Made by a program: the position numbers and the translations under genes
Notes under the pieces: generated by a model
Databases searched by the model: none
What the model was told of the DNA's origin: nothing
What the model saw: the letters and a program-made list of their open reading frames with translations, nothing else
Shown: one piece after another, positions 18,582 to 26,867 of the stretch
How positions within the stretch are numbered: the first letter of the stretch is position 1
Layout: each line of letters starts with the position of its first letter
NCBI RefSeq assembly: GCF_025370875.1
Contig: NZ_JAMXFD010000003.1
Coordinates: 340,355-404,354 of the forward strand
Direction of reading: 5' to 3'
DNA length: 64,000 nucleotides
From: Laspinema palackyanum D2c
GTDB lineage: Bacteria; Cyanobacteriota; Cyanobacteriia; Cyanobacteriales; Laspinemataceae

Positions 18582-18885
18582 GGCATCACTTTTAGATATT
18601 GCTAGATTTTCTGGATTAATTTTAGAATTCACCCAAAGCCTGAGTCAAGATGAATTTAATCGGGATATTAAAACCCAAGCCGCTGTTTTGTAGTATCTGA
18701 CGATAATCGGGGAAGCGGTCAAACGAATTTCAATGGAATTTCGCAGTCAGCACCCGGAAATTGCAGGGATGAGGGATAAAGTGACGCATCAATACGATAT
18801 CGTGAAGTTAGAGGAAGTGTGGGAAGCAATTCAAAGGGATATTCCGGAATTGTTAGAAGCGATCGCACCCCTACTGCCAATATGA
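18568..18885 (+). pseudogene. HEPT-type toxin gene with premature stop
   Basis: The frame starts at ATG 18568 within the end of the antitoxin and encodes MLRDKASLLDIARFSGLILE; codon 42 is TAG (18691-18693), after which the same frame continues YLTIIGEAVKRISMEF and ends with a TGA at 18883-18885. Restored, the protein would be 105 residues, the normal HEPT length, and the R-x4-H-x-Y site (RDKVTHQY) is still present. One change, TAG from CAG, explains the break. The remaining sequence is not frameshifted, so the damage is recent, or readthrough is possible. Confidence 0.85.
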
Positions 18886-19004
18886 AGAAGAGTGAAAGAA
18901 AGAGCAAACATAGGGCGAGATCAGGAAGCGATCGCTTTCTCATCACTCTGTTGAGCGCTTATTTGAGGAAAGCGATCGCCGCTACTTTTCCCAAAACTTA
19001 GACT

Positions 19005-21644
19005 TTATTCTTCATCCTCGACATCAATCAACGTTACATACTCTTCTATTTTCATTGCCAAATGAAGCGGTAACGGGAGTTTGAGAGGTTCATCAAATTG
19101 GAGGGCAAGATGCCGCAGTTGATGAGTCAGTGCTGCCCAAGCGAATGCCTCATCATCCGGCTGAATGCAGGCAACCGTCAGCTCCAATAAACCCGGATTC
19201 CAGTAATAGGTACTCGGCTTAAAGACGTTCCGATTGAACGGAAACTGTTTAGGGGTATTGTAGGTACTAGCGAAAAGTCGTTCACCCATTACAAATAAAC
19301 CTTTTGTAAAGCCTGCTTCTTGATTCTCCTTGGCAACGAACCATTCTGGGGTTTCGTGGGCTTGGCTATCCCGCAATCGCACGATACGAAGTCCCTTAAA
19401 TCGTTGAATGGGCAAGGGTTTCTGGATACCAAATGCCACCATATCCTGTGTTATTTTACCATTTTGAAGCCATTTCCAGCCACTTCTAAGGTTCTGTGCA
19501 TGACAGAGTAAAAGGGTATCTCCTAGAGGTAAAATATCACATTTGAGCGTCTGCTCGATGAACGGAACTGCCTGTTCTAGTCGAGCAATACCAAACACTT
19601 TTTCTCCTCGGGCAATTTGTTGGAGAGCATCTCTATAGAGCAACCATCCATCAAAACCAGGAGCTTTTACTTGAATTTCATTCGTGTTTGATGCCATGTG
19701 AATCATGACTGGCACTCGCTGAATACTACTATCTGCGCTGGTTGGAGAGTTATGTTTAATTAACCACACACCAACATAATTGATGGTTTCCGGTATAAGA
19801 TTATTTTTGGAGTGGGCAGTGAATTCTTTCCTAGATTGCTCTTTAGGTTTTTTAATGCTTATCTCTACGGTGAGCGGCTCGATCTGTACTCCAAGCTGAC
19901 GCAGTAAATCAAGAAATGCAGTAATAACACTCTGAGATAAATTAGGATTTTCGGTGCTGATAAATTGTGTCAGACGATTGACTAGAGCGAATCCCCGACG
20001 CAAAGCTTGTTTGGGATCTTCATTGCGATTCTGAAATCTGTCTTTCGGTCTGATTTCAATAAATGCCCCCGTTATTTCAGATGCTGGTGAAACCTTGTTT
20101 CCAACTTCTTCTCCCCGCTTAATAATTGCTTTTCGCAGTTGCTCTGTTTGCTTTTTGATCTGATGATCAAGCTCCAAGCGATCGCCAAGGGAACCCAAAC
20201 GCTGCGAACATAGATTCAAAACAAATCCTGATTCTGGGAATTGGTAGGGAAACGATACTGAATCGGGAATTCCCAGACAGTAGCGAATTCCTTGGAGCAA
20301 AGTGTTGTGTGTTGCTTCCTCTTGATACCAGATTTCTACCGTCAGGCGATCGCCTAGTGTATTCTTAAGAGCTTGGCGGTAGAGAGATTGAGTTTTTGTC
20401 AGGGTTTCTAGCTTAGTCTCTGCAATTTCACTATCATCTTGTGTCGGTTTTGGCAGAATGGGAATTTTTGGGGCTTTACAGCTAAATTTAACCCGTTCAG
20501 GAGCCTGTACAAATTCCCACTGTGGACCCAAAAGTTGTGCAATTTGTTCTGCAACCAAACGACGGTGTCCTGGATTTAAGCCTGGATTGACTCGATGCTC
20601 TGGTTTAATATCATTTCGATACGTTACTGCGGCACTTGGACTCCCACTAAAATTAAGGGCTGAAACTGGATCCGCCAGTATTTTAGCAGGGTCAGGAAAT
20701 CGATGTTGAGGATTAAGCTTGTCAAGTAACGTCGCTAACTGACTACCCCAGATTAATTGCTTAGAGCAGTCGGCCTCCTGTCGCTTAGATGCAGACACCC
20801 GCTTCCATCCAATGGGAGCAACCTGAAAGCTATTGGAATAGGGTAGCCCATCAATCCAAGGCACTTCAGTCAGTAAATAAACACTGGTTTCTTTGCCACC
20901 AGGAATATAACTCTTTTGCAGACTAACCCAGCGCCGCAAACTTAGATCGCAATGGAGGACAGGAAAATTCTGAAAGGGAACGGTTTGAATCGTGAAAGTG
21001 ATTACAACCGACCAGTAACAACCTTTATACTCCAAAGGTTTCCAAGAAACCAGTTCCGCTCCTTGGCTGCCAATTGATAAAGGTGCGCGGCGAAAACGCA
21101 GGGGTTCTGACTCAAATTCAATGACTACATCATCTTGGCTTAATTTGGCTGCCAAAACATGAGGGAGCAAGATAAAACTATCCTGATTTCCCGGTTGGGC
21201 GGTGCCGTTGGGTGCAGTTGTCCATTGTGTGATATCCAAGGTGGTCTGTTCCCAGGATAAATCCTCAACTCGCATTTGAGAAAGGATTTGTTGGAGTCGA
21301 GAATCTGACGCTTTGGCAAATTCCGTTTTGACCCAAGCATGGATAATTAAATATAAAGCCGTTGGGTCGATCGCCCGTGAACTGTAAAGCCAACGTTGTA
21401 CTTCTAATTTGCCTGAATTTTTTTCAATATAAATGAGATCGGGTACTAGCGCCCGCATTGCTTTATTCAACGAAGTGATCGGCAAGTTAACTTTATCAGG
21501 TGGGCGATTTTTTAGCTCACCCTGTAATTTTTTTAGCTCATGCTTCCAGGATTCCGGAAAGTTGAGAAGGTAAAAAGAATGGAAGTCGGATTTTTGTCCC
21601 TCCGCCAGCCGGAACGAGAGGGTGCGTAATTGGTCATAACTCAT
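19005..21644 (-). CDS. pPIWI-RE protein, Argonaute-like PIWI-RE family
   Basis: The 879-residue product is the PIWI-RE member of the three-gene prokaryotic pPIWI-RE module described by comparative genomics. I place an N-terminal module-specific domain (about 1-380), a MID-like part (about 400-560) and a C-terminal RNase H-fold PIWI region (about 615-879). The last includes INYVGVWLIKHNS, the strand GLRIVRLRDSQAHETPEWFV and a closing block HQLRHLALQ with LPLPLHLAMKIEEY. The Arg and Glu in that block are candidates for the residues that name the family; I could not assign a full catalytic acidic set. The gene overlaps the helicase gene by 11 bases and is the last of the operon. A role in guided or R-loop-directed defence against invading DNA is inferred from the family. 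Confidence 0.85.
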   Translation of the reverse strand: MSYDQLRTLSFRLAEGQKSDFHSFYLLNFPESWKHELKKLQGELKNRPPDKVNLPITSLNKAMRALVPDLIYIEKNSGKLEVQRWLYSSRAIDPTALYLIIHAWVKTEFAKASDSRLQQILSQMRVEDLSWEQTTLDITQWTTAPNGTAQPGNQDSFILLPHVLAAKLSQDDVVIEFESEPLRFRRAPLSIGSQGAELVSWKPLEYKGCYWSVVITFTIQTVPFQNFPVLHCDLSLRRWVSLQKSYIPGGKETSVYLLTEVPWIDGLPYSNSFQVAPIGWKRVSASKRQEADCSKQLIWGSQLATLLDKLNPQHRFPDPAKILADPVSALNFSGSPSAAVTYRNDIKPEHRVNPGLNPGHRRLVAEQIAQLLGPQWEFVQAPERVKFSCKAPKIPILPKPTQDDSEIAETKLETLTKTQSLYRQALKNTLGDRLTVEIWYQEEATHNTLLQGIRYCLGIPDSVSFPYQFPESGFVLNLCSQRLGSLGDRLELDHQIKKQTEQLRKAIIKRGEEVGNKVSPASEITGAFIEIRPKDRFQNRNEDPKQALRRGFALVNRLTQFISTENPNLSQSVITAFLDLLRQLGVQIEPLTVEISIKKPKEQSRKEFTAHSKNNLIPETINYVGVWLIKHNSPTSADSSIQRVPVMIHMASNTNEIQVKAPGFDGWLLYRDALQQIARGEKVFGIARLEQAVPFIEQTLKCDILPLGDTLLLCHAQNLRSGWKWLQNGKITQDMVAFGIQKPLPIQRFKGLRIVRLRDSQAHETPEWFVAKENQEAGFTKGLFVMGERLFASTYNTPKQFPFNRNVFKPSTYYWNPGLLELTVACIQPDDEAFAWAALTHQLRHLALQFDEPLKLPLPLHLAMKIEEYVTLIDVEDEE

Positions 21645-24600
21645 CAGCGATGCCTCCTATGTTTTCAATGGCTTGATAAAATGGCCCATAAAGTGCCTGA
21701 ACCAGTTCTCGCTCTTGGGGTTTTATCCCTGAATCGGGACTAAAATAAGGGCGTAAAACTTGTTTGATACTGACTAAAAGACTGCTCAATGGCTCGTCAA
21801 GTCGTTCGTCTTGGAAGGCGGTACGACGCGCAAAAGCCGCATCGCAGAAGAATACACGAGCAGGAGCGCCACCCCGTATCAAACGCCCGATAACTTGCCA
21901 AATCGATACGAGTTGATTCCAGGTTACAGCTTCTCGTTCGGTATCGGGCAGGGTACTGTAAATCATGGGCAGGCGGAGAAGATAAAGCCAGCGTCGATAT
22001 GCCTCATGTCGGAAAGCATGACCAATATTTTCAAGATTAAGGACACCCTCTGGACAATTTTTTGACAACCATGCAGTATCCGAATAGCGCTCTACTGCCC
22101 AGCGATTAATGGAATGAATCGCATAACTGATATCATCGGGACGGGGATGAGGGCGAACTAAAAAATATGCCGCGCCGATCGCAGCCTTATCCTCTTGGTT
22201 GAGAATATTGTGTCCCCGTTCTATCGCCATCAATGGCGCAATCAAAATCCACGCTTCCGTCTTGGCAAATTCATGAACTAGGCCCCGCTGAATTCCCTTT
22301 TCATCAGAATTCCACTGAGTGCCAAATTCATCATCATCCCGCATCAAGTGAAGGATTTGCCCTCGCCAGTCTGGACGAAGAGTATCCAGGTGTTCGTGTA
22401 CCCGTTTGGCTTGTTCATAACTTCCCACGAGGAGTAGAATTCTTTGTCGTCCTTCAGGGAGTTGCTTTCGCTCAACTTCTAGCACACTTGGACCCCCTAA
22501 ACCCCCTGGTTTGGCAAGTTTATTGAGCAGTTCTTTTAGAGCTTGAATCCTCCCCTCACCCGTAGCACCGGATACAGTAATCGGATTTCCTTCATTGTCA
22601 TAGAATGGGCTGAATTCAAAGGAACTGGTGGCGATCGCCTGTAATTCTTCTTCTGGCGATCGCAGCACTCCTGCTACAGGGACTTGAACGTGATACCCGG
22701 GTGCTGTACCCGCCCAACTTGTCCCAGAAAGCAACAAAACATCAGGCCCAACAATCCCATCACTGGCAAAGGCATCGTGGAGGTGCAGCAACAGCCAGCG
22801 TCCGACGCCTGTACACTTGAAAAAGCGTAAATCTCCGGACCCGTTATTGCTCGATCGCACGTATTGAAATGCCAGCACATTTCCCATTGCAGAAGCAGGA
22901 ACGATCGCTTCATAGTCCCTCGGTGGACTCTGAAACAACATCGAACTTTGACCAGCCAGTTGGAATGGCTCCTCAACTTGCTTCCAATCGCGCAATATTT
23001 GATTGAGTCGGTCTGAGAGCACCGCCACTAACATGGCAAATTCCAGTTGGAAAACCGCATCTTTTAATTGTTGCTCCGTCAGGATAACGTTAGGCTCTTT
23101 GTGCCGCTCGATCCATTCCCCAAGTTGCTCTCGAATCGCCTCTTCATTGTTCGTTAAAGGATACTTGCTGGTTAATTGCGAGAGTGGGTGGTTAGTGCGA
23201 TCTCCAAGGGGGTCATCCAAATATTCATCAAATAATTGCCGCAGTCGGCGATAGCCCGGATGCTCATCGCGAGTTGTTGCCGATGCACCACTTAGCGCGA
23301 TCGCTAACTTGTCCAAAATCAGCCAATCGGTAAAATAGTCACCCTTCTCGATCCATTGGTTTAACGCTTTTTGTTGGCTTTGGACTAACCCATACAAGCG
23401 ACTTCTCATCGTCTGAACTACATCATGGGCTTTGTCCCAGCGTTCAATTTCCGGATCGGCAAGTTGGCGATGTCCGTGTTGATTCAGTTGCTGCACCACA
23501 GGTTGCTGGACTTGAGAGAGCCAGCCATCTCCTCCAATCCCAGATAATTTCTGAGAAGGACTGAATAGAGTATCGAGTTGGACCTGAACTTGGTCCGCTT
23601 CATCCACAATCACTAGATCACTGTGACGATACACCAACTCGAAAAACCGAATCTGTTGGGGGTTGAGTTGTTTGGCAACGCGAGTGTACACCAAGCTCGC
23701 AGGTGTGGCAATCCAAATTTTTGCCTCTACCAAGTCTCGCTGTGCCTGATGAAAGGGACAGGCACTATATAGCGCACAGGCGTAGGGTTTGGGTTGTTCT
23801 GTTTCACCTTCTTCTGGCTCTGAATTAGTGGCCGGAAACAGTGTCAGACAAGGCTGCTTACCCATTTGAAAAGGTTTACTGACATCTCGACGCAGTTCGC
23901 TGACCGGACAGGCGGTACTCAGCCACCGGAAACCGATATGTTCTTGCGCTAACTGAGCGAGAGGTTCTTCCGCAGTCAGTGTGCGGTGCAGGCGGTTCGT
24001 ATGACGGATCCGATTGGATGCACCCAGGATGGGAGCGACGGGAATATCGAACTGAGCAAATAGTCTAGCCCGATTAAGCGCCCCAATCACATCTCCGACA
24101 ACAATTGTCACATGAAGTCCCTTACGTGCTGCCCAAACTGCCAAGATATCCATTAAGGTTGATTTACCCGAAGATACCATGCCGATTAGGTGCATTAACC
24201 CATCTAACGTCAAGGTGTCAGCACGGGCAAGCTTACCATCAGAACCAAACAAGTCTAAACGGACTCGGGAAAGACGCTGTTCCCACTTCCCGGATGATTG
24301 TTTGTCCATCCAACCTGCTGTTTCTATCAGTTCGCTCCAAGGAACGATTAACGGCTTTTTTTTTGTTTTTCCTACCAAATTGTGACCTGAAGGTGGTGGG
24401 AATATTAAATGATTTGGAATCGGAACCGTGACGCGATATTTGCCATCGGAACACTCATAAGTGCCAACAGTTGTCCATTTGACAGACTCTGTACTGTGGG
24501 GTAGTGGGTGTTTGAGGGCTTTGGCGTAGATTTCCTGGCGGTTAGAACAAATGCTGACTTCTTGCCGGGAAAAGGTCTCTAATTTTTCATCTATCTGGTA

Positions 24601-24930
24601 GCCTCGCAGTCGCTCGTCTATTTGACGATAGCGCTTCAAAGCTTGCTCCCACTTGTATTCGCTTCTAAACTGGCTTAAAATGTGCCGTGCGTTTCCCACC
24701 ATTCGATGGTGTTCATCGTTCCAGTGTTGTACTTCTTCTCCTGGAAAGGGATAGCCAGTCAGCAACACCCACAAAGCCCGTGCTGGTGATTGTGGTGCAA
24801 GTTCGGACAATAAATAAAGCCCCAGTTCAATGTCACAAAATGTGGGGATATTTAAACCTGTTACACTTTGAGGCCAGTCTTTGCGAAGCAAAGGAGTCAG
24901 CTTCTGTCGCCAAGAACTTGTATTCCGCAT
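21634..24930 (-). CDS. pPIWI-RE-associated DinG-like Fe-S helicase
   Basis: The 1098-residue helicase has a roughly 240-residue N-terminal module-specific region, then GMVSSGKST at residues 250-258 (motif I), DEAD at 443-446 in VIVDEADQ (motif II) and QVIGRLIRGG at 1012-1021 (motif VI). Four cysteines, C341, C361, C385 and C391, lie between motifs I and II, where XPD/DinG helicases bind a 4Fe-4S cluster. This fits superfamily 2 helicases of the pPIWI-RE operon, thought to unwind DNA or RNA-DNA hybrids for the PIWI protein. Its start abuts the REase stop without a gap and its end overlaps the PIWI gene, so production of the three is coupled. Confidence 0.87.
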   Translation of the reverse strand: MRNTSSWRQKLTPLLRKDWPQSVTGLNIPTFCDIELGLYLLSELAPQSPARALWVLLTGYPFPGEEVQHWNDEHHRMVGNARHILSQFRSEYKWEQALKRYRQIDERLRGYQIDEKLETFSRQEVSICSNRQEIYAKALKHPLPHSTESVKWTTVGTYECSDGKYRVTVPIPNHLIFPPPSGHNLVGKTKKKPLIVPWSELIETAGWMDKQSSGKWEQRLSRVRLDLFGSDGKLARADTLTLDGLMHLIGMVSSGKSTLMDILAVWAARKGLHVTIVVGDVIGALNRARLFAQFDIPVAPILGASNRIRHTNRLHRTLTAEEPLAQLAQEHIGFRWLSTACPVSELRRDVSKPFQMGKQPCLTLFPATNSEPEEGETEQPKPYACALYSACPFHQAQRDLVEAKIWIATPASLVYTRVAKQLNPQQIRFFELVYRHSDLVIVDEADQVQVQLDTLFSPSQKLSGIGGDGWLSQVQQPVVQQLNQHGHRQLADPEIERWDKAHDVVQTMRSRLYGLVQSQQKALNQWIEKGDYFTDWLILDKLAIALSGASATTRDEHPGYRRLRQLFDEYLDDPLGDRTNHPLSQLTSKYPLTNNEEAIREQLGEWIERHKEPNVILTEQQLKDAVFQLEFAMLVAVLSDRLNQILRDWKQVEEPFQLAGQSSMLFQSPPRDYEAIVPASAMGNVLAFQYVRSSNNGSGDLRFFKCTGVGRWLLLHLHDAFASDGIVGPDVLLLSGTSWAGTAPGYHVQVPVAGVLRSPEEELQAIATSSFEFSPFYDNEGNPITVSGATGEGRIQALKELLNKLAKPGGLGGPSVLEVERKQLPEGRQRILLLVGSYEQAKRVHEHLDTLRPDWRGQILHLMRDDDEFGTQWNSDEKGIQRGLVHEFAKTEAWILIAPLMAIERGHNILNQEDKAAIGAAYFLVRPHPRPDDISYAIHSINRWAVERYSDTAWLSKNCPEGVLNLENIGHAFRHEAYRRWLYLLRLPMIYSTLPDTEREAVTWNQLVSIWQVIGRLIRGGAPARVFFCDAAFARRTAFQDERLDEPLSSLLVSIKQVLRPYFSPDSGIKPQERELVQALYGPFYQAIENIGGIADEL

Positions 24931-26043
24931 TTACTTGCACCTCCGCAGCTTATTTTTAACATCTGTGATAAATTCAGTTTCAAACTTTGCCTTAATATGT
25001 TTGGGGAGTGGACAATGATTAAGAAAAGCGCGTAAATAATCGGTACGTTGAACTTTGCGATCATCGGGGAAGACAAAATAAGCTTTATTCCAAGAGGGTT
25101 GGCTGGGAATCATTGGACTTTGCTGCTTCACTTTCTGAGCTAGTAAAAATGGATTGGCCCAATCTTTGACATCGATCGCCCAAGCTTCTCGATCCGGAAA
25201 CTCAATTCGCAGATCGTATTTGTCAAAATTCGGCCAGAGTTCAACGGTCAAACTTAATTTTTCCAGTTTCTCGGCTAACCTTAATTCCGCACGACCTGGT
25301 GCAGCAACGAATCGCCGCAATCCTCGCTTGAGCCATAACACTCTCTGTTTTTGGGGTAAGGGGCGATCGCTTTTGGCAGTCCCTTTCCTGCGGCAGCGTT
25401 CCTCGACACAAATTAGATCGCCTTTATCGGTGCGGAGCATTAAGTTGTCACAGTTAGCACAGCAGTGAAAATAACCTTCTACTGCACAAGAATCCGGTGC
25501 TTGTTCGTAAGCCGTATGAATCTGTTCTGCAAGCGGTTCTAATACCGGGTCGATACAACGCTGAAGTAACTCAACTTCAGTGAGTACGGGCTTATCGATT
25601 AGCAGATATCTGAACGCAACATAGGCTTTGGGAGCGTTAACCGAACTGCAAACCTGCATTACATTAAGGAGTAACTGCTGCTGGGTGAGTTCGGCTTCGA
25701 TATCTGGACTCGCGATCGCCCATTCCTCGCAAATACTCGTCGGTATTTGACCATCCAGTAGGGTGTCTGCGATTCCTGCATCGTCGGGCAGTTGCAAGGG
25801 CCACTCGGACAGAGGACGGCGACACCAGTCCAGCAACTCGGGTACACCCTGTGGCGGTGGCTGACACTGATTCAAGCATTTTAAAACCAGTCGATCTAAA
25901 CCCCGTTGCAGTGTTCGGGGGTAAGGAAGTGTCAGGGATTGGCCGTTTTTAACGGTCTCCGATAATTGAATGACACCACTGGCAATCAGTCTGAGTGTCA
26001 GTTCATCAGGCATCAGTTGTGGTTCGAGGTAGCTAGTTGTCAT
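24931..26043 (-). CDS. pPIWI-RE-associated restriction endonuclease-fold protein
   Basis: The 370-residue first gene of the operon has an alpha-helical N-terminal half, a zinc ribbon with Cys195, Cys198, Cys212 and Cys217 (CANCDNLMLRTDKGD spans part), and a C-terminal PD-(D/E)xK nuclease: an upstream glutamate near residue 253, Asp277 in KYDLRIEF and the Asp291-Val-Lys293 pair in WAIDVKDW. This matches the REase of pPIWI-RE loci, which would cut the target that the PIWI protein and helicase expose. AGGAGG sits 6-11 bases before the ATG. The N-terminal half belongs to a module-specific domain I cannot describe further. Confidence 0.85.
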   Translation of the reverse strand: MTTSYLEPQLMPDELTLRLIASGVIQLSETVKNGQSLTLPYPRTLQRGLDRLVLKCLNQCQPPPQGVPELLDWCRRPLSEWPLQLPDDAGIADTLLDGQIPTSICEEWAIASPDIEAELTQQQLLLNVMQVCSSVNAPKAYVAFRYLLIDKPVLTEVELLQRCIDPVLEPLAEQIHTAYEQAPDSCAVEGYFHCCANCDNLMLRTDKGDLICVEERCRRKGTAKSDRPLPQKQRVLWLKRGLRRFVAAPGRAELRLAEKLEKLSLTVELWPNFDKYDLRIEFPDREAWAIDVKDWANPFLLAQKVKQQSPMIPSQPSWNKAYFVFPDDRKVQRTDYLRAFLNHCPLPKHIKAKFETEFITDVKNKLRRCK

Positions 26044-26100
26044 TGCCCCTCCTAGTCTCTGTGGTATTTATTTACACTATATCAAGGGTTGATTTTTATG
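26044..26100 (-). promoter_or_regulatory. Upstream region of the pPIWI-RE operon
   Basis: Reading on the minus strand, an A/T-rich stretch with TTGATATAGTGTAAATAAATA precedes a strong AGGAGG ribosome binding site. TATAGT could serve as a -10 box. No clear operator was found, and no regulator gene is adjacent. Confidence 0.3.
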
Positions 26101-26233
26101 TCAATCCCATAAGTAGTGGAGAGGCTCGACTGGAGGCTTCTCTCTGAGGCGGACCCGGCTTAGGAGAGCAGTTGCCGGTTAGAAAAATTGACTGGCAACA
26201 GGAAGCTGGCCTCAACTTTCTATCTTGACACTC

Positions 26234-26743
26234 CTACCGATCGCAATAAGATTTCCTTAAATAAAACCCAATCGTTAAAAATAACAAAGCTAAAAAGCCC
26301 AGCAGATAAAAAATTGATAAATGAGTGGATTGTTTCAAGGCCACTTGAATCATTCCCCATTCAATCCAGAGGAGAATTCCCATAACTTCTGCTTTCATCC
26401 ACAGCAAAACCTGACGAGCGATTTTATATTGAGTTGGTAAGTTTTCTGGGGTGATGGGGACTGGATAATTAAAGGTATTGGGAAAGAAATTAGTAATTGT
26501 CATGGCTAGATAACTGATGAATCCGATGCTGGGAATTAACCAGAAAGTTAGTTTAGGTCCCCATAAGTCGGGTTTGCCTGTGATACCAAAGTGGAGGGGA
26601 ATTGAAGGGGGGAGGCGATGCCAATAGTAGAAGCCGATCGCCAGACTGGCAACGACACCCATCAAGGCGGTAATTTCCAGGACGATTTCTAAGGGGGAGT
26701 AGGCGATCGCCTTGATAACAGGTCGTTGTTGATTGTCTTTCAT
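26234..26743 (-). CDS. DUF1648 integral membrane protein
   Basis: The 169-residue product from ATG 26743 (MKDNQQRPVIKAIAYSPLEI) has about four hydrophobic segments and the DUF1648 signature LPPSIPLHFGITGKPDLWGPK (shown in part) after the first. Family members are membrane proteins next to toxin or lantibiotic immunity-type genes in some bacteria; the function is unknown. GGGAG lies about 8 bases before the chosen start; an alternative start at 26782 would add 13 residues without a binding site. It lies between the pPIWI-RE operon and the P450, and reads toward the operon. Confidence 0.75.
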   Translation of the reverse strand: MKDNQQRPVIKAIAYSPLEIVLEITALMGVVASLAIGFYYWHRLPPSIPLHFGITGKPDLWGPKLTFWLIPSIGFISYLAMTITNFFPNTFNYPVPITPENLPTQYKIARQVLLWMKAEVMGILLWIEWGMIQVALKQSTHLSIFYLLGFLALLFLTIGFYLRKSYCDR

Positions 26744-26867
26744 AAGGGTTTCTCCCAGGGGGTAAAAATATGATCCTTGCACCGCTTCTTATCAGTTAAG
26801 TCAGCCATTCGGGTTCATTTTTCAGAAAATCTCTTAAAATTGATAAAACTACTCCTTCACAAGATCA

